A stretch of DNA of 64,000 bases. Source: Trematomus loennbergii. Its lineage: Eukaryota; Chordata; Actinopteri; Perciformes; Nototheniidae. Below are positions 1-14,400 of this stretch, piece by piece. How positions within the stretch are numbered: the first letter of the stretch is position 1; the number at the start of each line of letters is the position of its first letter. The translations under genes were made by a program, and so were the position numbers. The notes below the pieces were generated by a model, which did no database searches, was not told the origin of the DNA, and saw nothing but the letters and a program-made list of their open reading frames with translations. The DNA lies in contig JAAOOA010000482.1 in NCBI GenBank assembly GCA_012861695.1, positions 51,001 through 115,000 of the forward strand, read 5' to 3'.

Positions 1-1022
1 AAAAATAAAAACCTTGCCTTCGCATTGAAATTGTATTTATAAAACTATTCAGGTCGCTTTTCTGAATACCTCAATAAGCCTTTAAGCCTTAAGGGTACCA
101 AAAAATACAGATTAAAAATCCTGCCTAAAATATAAATTGTACCATTTCATTATTTGCGTGTGTGCGTGCGTGCGTGTGTGTGTTGCATGCATGTAGCAGC
201 AACTTGTGTTGCTGCTACAATAATAATAATAATAATAATTACGTAAGATCTCCTTATAAAACTAAATGTCCGACAAAGATAAACAACTTTATAATATCAC
301 TAACTTTAATTCAGCTTCGGTTGTGGTAACTATGTACAACACAAAAAACATCGCGACCAACCGTCACATTAACGGTTTATAAAGCCGTTAAAAAAACTTT
401 AAGTTGTCTAGATAAACAATGAGGAAGTTTGTGCTAAGCTAACCAAGGCCTAGTATAGCTAGCATACACGGTTAAAGACATTTATAAACTAGATAGCATT
501 CGAGGTAACGTTACAGCACGAGAAGTATTACATATATACATATTTAATATGTAGTGAGACTGAATCAAAGTGTTCAATAATATATGTTTATATGTCGAGG
601 GTTAAATCCGCAGTTCATCTTACCTTTAGTGCGCGCAGTTATTTGCCAAAGTGAAAGTGAAAATCAACATGACTCAAAACATAACAAGGAGGTGTGACAC
701 GTCAGTTGGAGGTTGGTTGTATAGAAAACACACGGATTACAGGGAGTCAGACATTAATAAAATGCGTTTCTGAAACCATTTTTAAATTAAAACCTCACTG
801 TAAGAATATCAGTCTTCTTATGGACCATTCAGGCAGATATCATTGATTTTCAGGCGGGTATAAAGTAACAAATAGAGGGGTTATTTGAAACGGGAGAGCC
901 CAAAACTCTTCCGCCTGGTCCCGCACAGGACTCTGCTGTGATTGGCTCGTTGCGTCTATGCGCTGATTTGATTGGATGCTTCTTACCAGCTTTCCGTGCA
1001 CATATAAAAGACTTTGACACCG
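1..1022. other. Gene-free AT-rich sequence
   Basis: Nothing coding was found. There is a short TG run near 160-182 and an (AAT)n run near 220-240. Confidence 0.5.
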
Positions 1023-2207
1023 GGGCCCTTTCTCATGTCATCAAATGTCCCATCCTCGACTCCTCGACTCCTCGGTCCTCCGGTAGTGACCCGGAAATGA
1101 ATTTTAGCGCGCCATGTTGAAGGACATCTCATTTCTCTAAATGCACATCGAGGACCGAGCATCGAGCGTCGAGGAGGCTCTCTGGAGGAGCTATAACCGA
1201 GGATACACTGACGGGTCCTCCACAGTCCTCCACGGCTCCTTCGTGGATGCATTTCCGGCAACAGTGATGTTTCAAAGAGTCGAGACGCACGGCCGGACTT
1301 ATCTCAGCCAATGACAGCTCTGCATGCATCCCCTGGATATTATTTTATTAACTGCTTTCATCGCGACGCGATGTTTACAGTGAGAACAGCTGTGAGGTCC
1401 GTGCAGAAAGCAGAGCAGTGTGTATAATATATATCATATCACTCAGTATAACAGGCCTACTCTCTTTATTTGCTTTAGTTTAGTAGATATCTACAAACAA
1501 AGTCGATATTTTTCTAAAACCATTTAGTGCTTCACATAATAAAATACACAACGGCTGTAGCCTGATTATATGCTTTAGGAGCTGTAGGTGCGTGTGTGTG
1601 GTGTAGGTGTGTGTGGTACAGTGTGTGCGTAGATGCAGCGGACAGACAGGTCTCAGTTGGTTTGGTGTCCTCTGCTTACTTGTAATACTTGTAAATAAAA
1701 CTTTTGGCCCGTCATTTATTTCCCTCATTGTAGCGACCAGAGAGGGGGGGGGATATATCCAGTCTCTGATAGTGTTACGTTATTACAGTATGAGAGTGCT
1801 CTGTTTGATTCTGAAATTGTATATATTTATATAAATATATACATATATGTGTGTGTGTCTGTGTGTGTGTGTGTCTGTGTGTATGTCCGCATCTGTAGCC
1901 TGTTATTGTCTCATTATACCGCACTGTGAATGAATTAAAAGTAAATATATAAGTCGTCATGAACACATCTGTCCATCAGACAGAGGGCTGCTGTGCCTCC
2001 TGTCATCATTAATGGACGTCTCTTTAAAATGACCGCTCAGAGGAGAGGAGTTCTCATTTCTCTAACCGCCTGCTGCTTCCCCTCCTCTCTCCTCGGTTCC
2101 CCTCCTCGGCTCCTCCGCTCGCATCTCCTGTGGGCGGGACTAAGTCTCGAGGATAGGAGTCGAGGAGGGGAGTCGAGGAGGAACATTTGAAGACATGAGA
2201 AAAGGGC
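1023..2207. mobile_element. Non-autonomous DNA element with inverted ends
   Basis: Ends are inverted copies: GGGCCCTTTCTCATGTCATC at the left, and at the right a stretch whose reverse complement reads GCCCTTTTCTCATGTCTTC. GA/TC-rich CGAGGAGTCGAGGA-type motifs lie just inside both ends. A TG microsatellite and AT-rich sequence fill the middle. There is no transposase. Confidence 0.6.
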
Positions 2208-2959
2208 ATGCCTTGCTCTCTATGTGACAGGTATGTGAAAGAACAGTGCTGGACAAGTACACAGATGCTTTACTTGAGTAAAAGAACAGAGTATTATAAG
2301 CAAACAACACAGTCTTTACAATCTACAATCGTAAATGAAGTATATAAAAGTGTATACAGTTGTTTTTACTAAATGTAAGAGATACCAGATAAATACACTA
2401 TTATAGCTTTTATGAGTTTTCTTGTCTTTCTATAAGTCTCTACTGAAAAAGATGATTATATGTCTAAGTAATAATCCCTTATAGCGCAGGCTCCAAATAT
2501 CTGCCTATAGAGAATGTGTTTGTGTGTTGTTGTTGTTGTTGTTGTTGGTAAGGGATTTTATCTAAAAGTTGAATAGTTATATTATAAAACATGATCATTA
2601 TCCGCCCTTGTTATGTCCAGTAATGTGTATTTAGAGTGTATATAACTGACCTACTTTCTTTTATCTACAGGTGTAATTTCACAGTTTCACTTTTACTTGT
2701 GCCTGTGTAAAATATTCTAGTACTTTTCCATGATGTGTGAAGCCAGATGAAGCTGTGTGCTTAGGAATTCAGATGATAGACGAGACAGTTTTCTTTTTCA
2801 AAATACAAGAGCCTTCAGTAACATCAGTTCATATCATCATCTATTCATTTGATTTAATATATGCTCACACTCACACTACTCACTACCATTTAACTGTAAC
2901 AATGTAACATATATATGAAAAGCTTCCTGTTTTCAAGCATCATCCATCATCCATCCATC

Positions 2960-4720
2960 CAGGTGTAAAGTAACTACAGATTTACTCAAGTACTGTACTT
3001 CAGTACAAGTTTGAGATACTTGTACTTTACTTCAGTATTTCCATGTTTTGATACTTTGTACTTTACTCCACTACATGTATTTAATACCTTTAGTTACTTT
3101 ACAGATTTGGATTAATGATGCGAAATATAAACAACATTGTACTTTTACTTAAAGAACATTTTGAATGCAGGACTTTTACTGTGACAGAGTATTCCTACAC
3201 TCTGGTACTTCTACTTTTACTCAAGTACAAGATCTGAGTACTTCTACTTTTACTCAAGTACAAGATCTGAGTTCTTCTACTTTTACTCAAGTACAGGATC
3301 TGAGTACTTCTACTTTTACTGAAGTACAACATCTGAGTACTTCTACTTTTACTGAAGTACAAGATCTGAGTACTTCTACTTTACTGAAGTACAAGATCTG
3401 AGTACTTCTACTGAAGTACAAGATCTGAGTACTTCTACTGAAGTACAAGATCTGAGTACTTCTACTTTACTGAAGTACAACATCTGAGTACTTCTACTTT
3501 TACTGAAGTACAAGATCTGAGTACTTCTACTTTTACTGAAGTACAAGATCTGAGTACTTCTACTGAAGTACAAGATCTGAGTACTTCTACTTTTACTCAA
3601 GTACAAGATCTGAGTACTTCTACTTTTACTGAAGTACAAGATGTGAATACTTCTACTTTTACTGAAGTACAAGATCTGAGTACTTCTACTTTTACTGAAG
3701 TACAAGATCTGAGTACTTCTACTTTTACTCAAGTACAAGATCTGAGTACTTCTACTTTTACTGAAGTACAAGATCTGAGTACTTCTACTTTTACTCAAGT
3801 ACAAGATCTGAGTACTTCTACTTTTACTGAAGTACAAGATCTGAGTACTTCTACTTTTACTCAAGTACAAGATCTGAGTACTTCTACTTTTACTCAAGTA
3901 CAAGATCTGAGTACTTCTACTTTTACTGAAGTACAAGATCTGAGTACTTCTACTTTTACTCAAGTACAAGATCTGAGTACTTCACTTTTACTCAAGTACA
4001 GGATCTGAGTACTTCTACTTTTACTGAAGTACAAGATCTGAGTACTTCTACTTTTACTCAAGTAAGATCTGAGTACTTCTACTTTACTCAAGTACAACTC
4101 TGAGTACTTCTACTTTTACTGAAGTACAAGATCTCAGTACTTCTACTTTTACTGAAGTACAAGATCTGAGTACTTCTACTTTTACTGAAGTACAAGATCC
4201 GAGTACTTCTACTTTTACTCAAGTACAAGATCTGAGTACTTCTACTTTTACTCAAGTACATGATCTGAGTACTTCTACTTTACTGAAGTACAAGATCTGA
4301 GTACTTCTACTTTTACTCAAGTACATGATCTGAGTACTTCTACTTTTACTGAAGTACAGGATCTGAGTACTTCTACTTTTACTCAAGTACATGATCTGAG
4401 TACTTCTACTTTTACTGAAGTACAAGATCCGAGTACTTCTACTTTTACTCAAGTACATGATCTGAGTACTTCTACTTTTACTGAAGTACAGGATCTGAGT
4501 ACTTCTACTTTTACTCAAGTACAACATCTGAGTACTTCTACTTTTACTGAAGTACAAGATCTGAGTACTTCTACTTTTACTGAAGTACAACATCTGAGTA
4601 CTTCTACTTTTACTGAAGTACAGATCTGAGTACTTCTACTTTTACTGAAGTACAAGATCTGAGTACTTCTACTTTTACTGAAGTACAAGTTCTGAGTACT
4701 TCTCCCTTCCTGCAGTTATA
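2960..4720. repeat. 33-bp minisatellite inside a dispersed element
   Basis: About 45 units of 33 bp with core GAGTACTTCTACTTTTACT then (C/G)AAGTACAAGATCT; C/G at the first base of AAGTA is the main variant, and a few units lost 4-10 bp. The flank at 2960-3200 (TACTGTACTTCAGTAC, ACTTTGTACTTTACTCCACT) recurs around the other copies of this array, so the array expanded within a mobile element. Unit length is a multiple of three, giving spurious open frames on both strands. Confidence 0.85.
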
Positions 4721-4812
4721 GAAGTGTAAAAGCGCCACTAAGAAAACCTGATATGAACATCAACATTTTGCTTAAATAAATAAAGTTTTAAACACTGATC
4801 AAATAAGTCGGT

Positions 4813-4818
4813 TTTATT
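4813..4818 (-). promoter_or_regulatory. Possible poly(A) signal for sri
   Basis: TTTATT on the plus strand gives AATAAA in the sri direction, about 630 bases past the stop codon of the first terminal-exon copy. Chance occurrence in AT-rich DNA is possible. Confidence 0.3.
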
Positions 4819-5208
4819 TTCAACCTTAATTTATGGTTGATCTCTTATTTCCCCTGTTTCTGTCCACTCTATATTTGTGTAGGATTACAAAAAATGATAA
4901 AACAAATGCACGTGTTGTGGCTTTGTATGAAAGCATCAGCTGAGTTTATGAAATGTAATGTAAGGATTCAATAAGAGCCAGAAATCAGATTTCTATGAGA
5001 GTTTTTATGAATGTCTTACATGTTCACACACATAGGCACAGAGGGTTATCATCATTGGTACAGACTGAGGTTACTTATTGTTGCTAGTAGTCAAATAAAA
5101 ATATGAGTTAGTTATGAAGTGAAAAGTGACATTTTAACCATGTTTATACAATGATTAAAACTATTACAACAAAAAGAGTCCATGCTGTTAATGTGAAGTT
5201 TCCCCGCT

Positions 5209-5478
5209 TCATATGTTCTGGATGAACTGCAGAGAGACATGATGAGAGGTTTCCCCGCTTCATATGTTCTGGATGAACTGCAGAGAGACATGATGAGAGG
5301 TTTCCCCGCTTCATATGTTCATGGTGACCTGGATGAACTGCAGAGAGACAGAGAAACATGATGAGAGGTTTCCCCGCTTCATATGTTCATGGTGACCTGG
5401 ATGAACTGCAGAGAGACAGAGAAACATGATGAGAGGTTTCCCTGCTTCATATGTTCATGGTGACCTGGATGAACTGCA
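5209..5478 (-). repeat. Tandem repeat containing five copies of the sri terminal exon
   Basis: In gene orientation each unit holds a pyrimidine tract, an acceptor CTGCAG, a short coding stretch and TGA. Coding stretches lie at 5447-5473, 5379-5405 and 5311-5337 (27 bases, FIQVTMNI and stop, spacing 68 bp) and at 5260-5277 and 5209-5226 (18 bases, FIQNI and stop, spacing 51 bp). The copy nearest exon 7 has the longest pyrimidine run (TGTCTCTCTCTGCAG) and is the likely default acceptor. The short copies lost nine coding bases and eight more between copies. Confidence 0.85.
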
Positions 5479-8400
5479 GAGAGAGACATCTTTAATATCT
5501 AATTCAACATTCACAGGAAACAGGAGGAGAAATACTTCATTCATCCCTCGGGAGAAACTAGATTTTGTATCAGTGGTTTCATTTTGGAATAGTATAGAAT
5601 AGATGAGAGTAACACATGCGTCACTTCCGGGCAAAAAGTACGGCTCCGCCCACTTTTGGGGGAAAACAACGCTGTCATTTGAATGGCGGTCAATTCAAAT
5701 TCTGAAGTTTTTGCCAATCCGATCAGAAATGTAAGAAAACCATGGATTTTCAGATCTTCAAAGAACACGGTTACGATGGCCAGTCAGGCAAACAATTACA
5801 TTACATCATTGGAAATCGACGATCGGGCTCAATATGTGGTTAAATATAGCAGTAGGCTATCGATGTCCATAGATGAGAGTAACATCTACGTCACTTTACG
5901 GCCCCGCCCACTTTTGGGGAAACAACGCTGTCATTTGAACGGTGATCGAGCCTGAAGCCACAGAGCTCCTTTGTTCTTACAGGAAGTACAGAAACACTGA
6001 ACTCTGGATTTGTTTTAATGTTAGAGGATCAATAAACGACACAGCAGCTGTTGGCATGATACAACTATTATTTCCTGCCTCGCTCATGAGAGTAACAGCT
6101 GGAGAAATGACGGCCTCGCCTACTGATTTTAATTTAACCACATATCGAGCCCGATCGTCGATTTCCAATGATGTAATGTAATTGTTTGCCTGACTGGCCA
6201 TCGTAACCGGGCTCTTTGAAGATCAGAGAATCCACGGTTTTCAAACATTTCTGATCGGATTGGCAAAAACTTCAGAATTTGAATTGACCGCCATTAAAAT
6301 GACAGCGTTGTTTTCCCCAAAAGTGGGCGGAGCCGTACTTTTTGCCCGGAAGTGACGCATGTGTTACTCTCATCTATCAATACAATAAAAAAGAATGAAA
6401 TACAATAAAACATTGACAAGTTCAAAAGACAAGGAAAATAGTGTGTGTGTGTGTGTCTCTACCCCCTCCAGGTGCAGCCTCTCCCTCAGGTGCTCCCAAT
6501 CCCCAATCAGGGCCTCCATAAAGGACCTGAGGAAGGCTGCAGTCTCTCTTCCCTCTCCTGTGTTATGGTTTACTGTGGTCGCTTTCTTTTATGAGAAAGT
6601 TGTTTTGGTTTTGTCGTAAGTTTACAAATTGGCTGGTGAGCCTCTTTTTCTTTGATAATTAAAAGACCATCCAATCAGTTTCCTCTCCTTTTTTCTCTCG
6701 CCCGGTTATTTTATATTTTGTTACTTCCCTTTGTACCCCTAGGGTGTTTCTCAATCGCGAGTACGCTTGCTTGGTAGCACATGTCTGCCGAGCATCTTGC
6801 TTCAGAAGTGAGTCAAGAATACTTCCTGGCATTCGGAAAACAAAGAGTGTAACAGGCTAGCAAGTGTGCAGGTGTGCGTCATATGAGAGGCCCCGCCTCT
6901 TACATCTTCCGCACAGATTTGGGGAAATTGGTCCGTGCGCAAAGCATTGTGGGGATTTTAAGACCGCGGAGTCTACTCATGTGCAGCCTCGATATTTCTC
7001 CAAACGGAGTACGCCGGGCTCGGTAGATTTTCAAGTATGCTGGAGATTGGAACAGTACTTCGGCGGCACTCGATGACGTAGCATGCTTGAAATAGTGGCT
7101 CTGAAGCAGCTTTACTCGACATTGAGAAACACCCTAGTCTAGGAGGGAACGTAACAAATCCAATAAATAAATAATAAATAAAAAAACAAATAAATAATAA
7201 TAATAAAACAAAATAATATATAAACATAGAAAAGTTAAAGTAAAAAAGACAAAGAAAAGATTTAATAAGATACATAAAATAATAACAAATGAAATGGTTG
7301 ACATACCTCGTCAAAATGAAACTCGGCTCTGCCCGTCCGGGTTGTGTCTCTCCTCTGGAACTGATCTGAAAAACACATGAAAGCACATTTAATGAACTTC
7401 CTCATTACTCTCTTTGTTGACGATGAGCATTTCCTCTTTACAACACCCAAGATAAGACACCTCTTTTTAACCGTTAGAGCCAATAGAATCGAGGGGAGAT
7501 CCTAAATCCACCTACACGTACACCATGAGGAGTGAGAGTGATGCGCACGCAGTTTGCCCAAACCGAAAGCTACGTTACACTCTGAAAACTGAAATTGCTG
7601 TAAATATGATGATGGATTATCAGAAATCATTTCAAAGTGACACAGACACATTGGATTAACCTTCAGCAGCGATTTATCATTTTAATGCCATTGAACTCGA
7701 CTTTTGATCAGAACAGCAAAGGTAAGACTATTTCCCGTTTTTCCTCCGTAAAGCTACGTGGTGTGATGTCTGGGTTTGCTTCCCGTGTCGCGAGTTCTGA
7801 TCACTCAGTGATGATACTAATATTTCTGGAATCTGTGGAATCTCAGTTTGCTAGCTGATGTCTTGTTTGTGCTGATCCGTGAGTTCTGTGCTAAGTGCGT
7901 TAGCATTTTTTCGCTCAGGGCTAATTCAGAGGCTCGGCGTTAGACTTGTGTTTTGTTTAGCTAAAAATGGTTCATATCGTCAGTTAGCTGAGTTTCTTCC
8001 CGGTAAGTGGGTATGACACATTCATAGTTTTGTTAAAATGTTAAGAAGCCCTCTGACGCTGTTTCTTGCAAGATGTTGCGTTTAAATATATAAGATAAAG
8101 GCAGTCTCAGTGAAGACAAAAACCGTTTGTTTTTCCACTTTTACAGATCTCTTTATTTACTGCTGAGCATTACAAGTGAGTTTTTAAATTAAATCAACAA
8201 GCAAATAACAGAACCAAATGAACTGATTTATCAACTAAAGAAAACAATTATGATAAGCTTGAAGAGGCACTATTAAGCTTTTTAGGGTTTGGCGCTTTTC
8301 TTGTCTTTTGCGGCCACTTAAAGCGCTTTTACAATTAATGTATATTTAGGCTCCTGAACATCAGCAGGAGAGGACTCTTTAAAGTAGAGACACTACATAC

Positions 8401-11400
8401 TGATATACACCTGAACATCAGCAGGAGAGGACTCTTTAAAGTAGAGACACTACACTGATATACACCTGAACATCAGCAGGAGAGGACTCTTTAAAGTAGA
8501 GACACTACATACTGATATACACCTGAACATCAGCAGGAGAGGACTCTTTAAAGTAGAGACACTACATACTGATATACACCTGAACATCAGCAGGAGAGGA
8601 CTCTTTAAAGTAGAGACACTACATACTGATATACACCTGAACATCAGCAGGAGAGGACTCTTTAAAGTAGAGACACTACATACTGATATACACCTGAACA
8701 TCAGCAGGAGAGGACTCTTTAAAGTAGAGACACTACATACTGATATACACCTGAACATCAGCAGGAGAGGACTCTTTAAAGTAGAGACACTACATACTGA
8801 TATACACCTGAACATCAGCAGGAGAGGACTCTTTAAAGTAGAGACACTACATACTGATATACACCTGAACATCAGCAGGAGAGGACTCTTTAAAGTAGAG
8901 ACACTACATACTGATATACACCTGAACATCAGCAGGAGGACTCTTTAAAGTAGAGACACTACATACTGATATACACCTGAACATCAGCAGGAGAGGACTC
9001 TTTAAAGTAGAGACACTACATACTGATATACACCTGAACATCAGCAGGAGAGGACTCTTTAAAGTAGAGACACTACATACTGATATACACCTGAACATCA
9101 GCAGGAGAGGACTCTTTAAAGTAGAGACACTACATACTGATATACACCTGAACATCAGCAGGAGAGGACTCTTTAAAGTAGAGACACTACATACTGATAT
9201 ACACCTGAACATCAGCAGGAGAGGACTCTTTAAAGTAGAGACACTACATACTGATATACACCTGAACATCAGCAGGAGAGGACTCTTTAAAGTAGAGACA
9301 CTACATACTGATATACACCTGAACATCAGCAGGAGAGGACTCTTTAAAGTAGAGACACTACATACTGATATACACCTGAACATCAGCAGGAGAGGACTCT
9401 TTAAAGTAGAGACACTACATACTGATGTACACCTGAACATCAGCAGGAGAGGACTCTTTAAAGTAGAGACACTACATACTGATATACACCTGAACATCAG
9501 CAGGAGAGGACTCTTTAAAGTAGAGACACTACATACTGATAACACCTGAACATCAGCAGGAGAGGACTCTTTAAAGTAGAGACACTACATACTGATATAC
9601 ACCTGAACATCAGCAGGAGAGGACTCTTTAAAGTAGAGACACTACATACAATTAATGTATTATTTAGGCTCCAGAACCGCAGACCCTCTGATTGGTGGAC
9701 GCTCACACTGCCTGCTGGGGATCATAGTAATGTTTGGTATTTTATTTAAAAGCCATCTGCCTCAGACTCACCGGTCAGCGCGCGGAGTTTGATGCAGCAG
9801 CTCATGAAGCTGTCGAACCCGATTCTGCCCTGCACGCTGTAGCGGTTTCATGATGATGCTCATCGCCTGAGGGCTCAGATTATAACCTGCATGGGAACAT
9901 CATAGAGGACATTCATCATCATATTCACTTCACCAAAAAGAAAAAAAGATGTTTGCACATTTCCGCACAATGCAAAAAAACAACTAATTAAAGGTCCCCT
10001 ATTATACTGTTTCTCATCAATATATCACAGGTCTCAGATATATACAGAGCCTGTCTCTGATTGGCTGAAACACCAAAGATCCTTGCAGCATTACCCATAA
10101 TCCCCTCTGTTCAGCCCTGTTTCCAAAGTGCTGATTCTCTGTCTGTTACTGAAGATGAAAATAAGGAGCCCCTCCCCACGCCCCTCTGAGAGAGATTTGG
10201 TTACAAAGAACTCAATACATGTTGATGTAGAAGAGAATGAAGAAGAGGGGACACATGTTGATGTAGAGAGACATGAAGAAGAGGGGACACATGGTGATGT
10301 AGAAGAGACATGAAGAAGAGGGGACACATGTTGATGTAGAAGAGACATGAAGAAGAGGGGACACATGTTGATGTAGAAGAGACATGAAGAAGAGGGGACA
10401 CATGTTGATGTAGAAGAGACATGAAGAAGAGGGGACACATGTTGATGTAGAAGAGACATGAAGAAGAGGGGACACATGTTGATGTAGAAGAGACATGAAG
10501 AAGAGGGGACACATGTTGATGTAGAAGAGACATGAGGAAGAGGGGACACATGTTGATGTAGAAGAGACATGAAGAAGAGGGGACACATGTTGATGTAGAA
10601 GAGACATGAAGAAGAGGGGACACATGTTGATGTAGAAGAGACATGAAGAAGAGGGGACACATGTTGATGTAGAAGAGACATGAAGAAGAGGGGACACATG
10701 TTGATGTAGAAGAGACATGAAGAAGAGGGGACACATGTTGATGTAGAAGAGACATGAAGAAGAGGGGACACATGTTGATGTAGAAGAGACATGAAGAAGA
10801 GGGGACACATGTTGATGTAGAGGAGACATGAAGAAGAGGGGACACATGTTGATGTAGAAGAGACATGAAGAAGAGGGGACACATGTTGATGTAGAAGAGA
10901 CATGAAGAAGAGGGGACACATGTTGATGTAGAAGAGACATGAAGAAGGGGGACACATGTTGATGAAGAAGACATGAAGAAGAGGGGACACATGTTGATGT
11001 AGAAGAGACATGAAGAAGAGGGGACACATGTTGATGTAGAGAGACATGAAGAAGAGGGACACATGTTGATGTAGAAGAGACATGAAGAAGTGGAATTTGC
11101 ATAATTGGTGACCTTTTTGAATAGTTTGATATTTACTTAATACTGTGTTCAGGTATGCAGCATTATACACCAGAGCAAATTCCTTTAACGTACTTGTCAA
11201 TAATTCAGATTCTGATCTGACATACTGTAAGCACAGACGTCTCTGTACGGGTGGGTTTTCTGAATCTTGATTATCTCACCAACCCTTGCACCGATCTGCT
11301 TCCTGTTTAGTGTGGGTGTTGCTAAGGACAAAGGGCAGGTTAATGCCAAACGTGAAGTTATTCGGATCAGAGGTTCTTTGGGGAAACTAAGAACACTCAG

Positions 11401-14400
11401 TCTGCCTGGCCGGACTTTGGTTAGCGCCTGTGTTAAGCTGTAAATGTGCAAATCAACATGCATACAATAAGGACAGCTAAGTTTCCAGCATTTCTGGCTT
11501 ATTTAGTTACACAACATTTCCTGATCCTGGTAGTTAAAAAAAGTTTTGCAAGCTAATTAAAAGATCTGACTTTTTACTTTGACTTCTTACATGTTGAACA
11601 CAAATACCTGTACTTTCTACTTCTTACATGTTGAACACAAATACCTGTACTTTCTACTTCTTACATGTTGAACACAAATACCTGTACTTTCTACTTCTTA
11701 CATGTTGAACACAAATACCTGTACTTTCTACTTCTTACATGTTGAACCAAATACCTGTACTTTCTACTTCTTACATGTTGAACCAAATACCTGTACTTTC
11801 TACTTCTTACATGTTGAACACAAATACCTGTACTTTCTACTTCTTACATGTTGAACACAAATACCTGTACTTTCTACTTCTTACATGTTGAACACAAATA
11901 CCTGTACTTTCTACTTCTTACATGTTGAACACAAATACCTGTACTTTCTACTTCTTACATGTTGAACACAAATACCTGTACTTTCTACTTCTTACATGTT
12001 GAACACAAATACCTGTACTTTCTACTTCTTACATGTTGAACACAAATACCTGTACTTTCTACTTCTTACATGTTGAACACAAATACCTGTACTTTCTACT
12101 TCTTACATGTTGAACACAAATACCTGTACTTTCTACTTCTTACATGTTGAACACAAATACCTGTACTTTCTACTTCTTACATGTTGAACCAAATACCTGT
12201 ACTTTCTACTTCTTACATGTTGAACAAATACCTGTACTTTCTACTTCTTACATGTTGAACCAAATACCTGTACTTTCTACTTCTTACATTTCCCAAACAG
12301 GCTGGTTCCTTTAGTTTGAATGTGTGTTTGGTGGCGTGATCATTATTATTTAGAGTCATTGCGTGCCTATTGATTTGAACACGATCCGTGTATCCATCAT
12401 TTCCTGGTCTTCTCTAAAGAAGAGGGACCAATGAAAACGTTGTCATGTTGCCGTTGTTCAGCATGGAAACATTCATTAGCTAACAATGACATTATTGTTC
12501 TATTAATATAAAGGGAGGTCAGGTACTCTTTAAAACAGCTGCTAGTTATGGGTACTTTTTACTGAAGTACATTTCAAAGCCTCTTTACTTTGACTTGAGT
12601 AAAGAAGTTTAGTCAGTACTTCTACTTTTACCAGAGTATTTTTAAACACGAGTATCTGTACTTCTACTTGAGTAAAGGATGTGTGTACTTCTTCTTGAGT
12701 AAAGGATGTGTGTACTTCTACTTGTAAAGGATGTGTGTGGGGGTGTTGTGTGTGTGTGTGTGTGTACCCATGGCGCTGAAGGCCTGCTGCAGCTCGTGTC
12801 CCTCCACCGTTCCACTGCGGTCGCGGTCGTACGAGGCGAACGTGTTCTTCCAGCCGTTCACCGACTGCCACAGCTCCTTGAACTCAGCAAAGCCCATACT
12901 GTTGGACATGTCCCTCTGAGGAGACCGTCAAGGACACATCACTTACTGGCGGGTTTTTACCATGCACTTTACTCAAAAAGATCATTTTATCATCAGGACA
13001 ATGTCTGAAACTGCTCATACCAGAGGGAAAGAGGGAATAACTACCAGATTAAACACTGTGTAGCTACAGTATGACTCAATAACATATAATGCACAATATA
13101 TACACTCAACTCCCTAGTATACGATTACAGCTCGTCTAGTATTTCTGTTTTTTCAGGTGGGGAAATATGCAAGACGTGCACCAAATACTGGATGAAAAAC
13201 GAAGTAATGGGGAGGTTTATAGTCAGTTAAACTTCGAAGTTGATTTATTCCCATTATGCATGCACTGCATTGTGGGATATAATGTCCATTTGATATGCAT
13301 ATTTACACACGTGAGAGGTATTAAAGCATATGAAACACTGGAGAATCAACAGTGAGCCAAGTTTATTTAAATTGTGCAACTCTTTTCCATGAAAGTAGCT
13401 AGCAGCAATAGCTCTATAAGTCTTCATGCTACAGATCAAATATTTTAGACAAAAGCGTCCAGCCTGCAGCGGGAAGTGTGCCGGACTCTGAGGAAAATAT
13501 TCATTGTGTCCAAACGGCGGTACTACAACTTCCGTATCAGTCCGTGACGTCACTGGGCCCAGAGAGACTTTTCCCCATTGACTAACATTGGGAAAGAGAC
13601 GTCTGTAAATCAGAGGATAATTTTTTGTAACTAAATAAACTACCCAGTATGAACTATTTTATAGCCCTTATTAGAATCATTCAGTCCTTAAAGTTGTAAA
13701 ATGCACTAAAAGCCAAATCCAGATTTATTTTCTGTCTCCATTCATTCTACTGAGCCGAGAGTGGGCGCTCTGGGGCGGGGCTTAAGGGGCGCATGCTCTG
13801 TGAGCGCACATACGGGTTCTTCTGCTCTGACAGCCAGGCATGCTGGGTAATCTGTGACGTTTCGCTCTCTCAAAAGTTGGGCCATGTTGTCCTCATGAGC
13901 CAATGAGCAGCTCTCATAGGAAAGAACGAGACCCCGCCTCCCACGCTGTATCCAGTTCTTATTAAACATCCATGGGGAAAACCTTCAAAATACTCCACAT
14001 TTCTCTACTTCCTGTTTATTTCCCACAGGCCCTGAAAGCTGCAGGCATTAAGCCACTGTTAAACAATCTGAACATGGCAATTATGAACAAAAACAAGCTC
14101 ATTTTAAACCTCCAAATCTTAAGTTAAGTAATTGAACCACCAGACGTAGGGACAGTTTCATCCCACAGGCCATGAGACTGTTAAACACCTGCACTTTTGA
14201 AAGAACATCCACAACATTAATCTGGCTGCTACTTAGAAAATTATTTATCTAATATATCATATTCCAATCACTTGTATATAGACTCTTATTGCACTATTTC
14301 AGGCCTCATCACCGAGAGACTGTTGTTCAAATGTTACAGAGTGAGCATGCAAGCACAATACCAGATCAATCAAAGCAGCTCAATGGAAGTGAACCAAATG

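Noticed and set aside
640..680. GTGAAAGTGAAAATC resembling an interferon-response element
   Set aside because: No gene start nearby; the motif is short and likely by chance in AT-rich DNA.
3165..4600. Regular repeats resembling a CRISPR array or a repeat protein (LSTSTFTQVQD)
   Set aside because: Units are contiguous without unique spacers and the DNA is clearly animal; this is a minisatellite.
6450..6540. Minus-strand peptide [20 protein letters not shown]
   Set aside because: Reads like a protein fragment but is only about 30 codons, with no recognisable family; possibly a transposon relic.
8345..11200. Long minus-strand open frames with repeated [18 protein letters not shown] and [10 protein letters not shown] peptides
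   Set aside because: These are translations of the 57-bp and 37-bp arrays; no start context, splice logic or homology.
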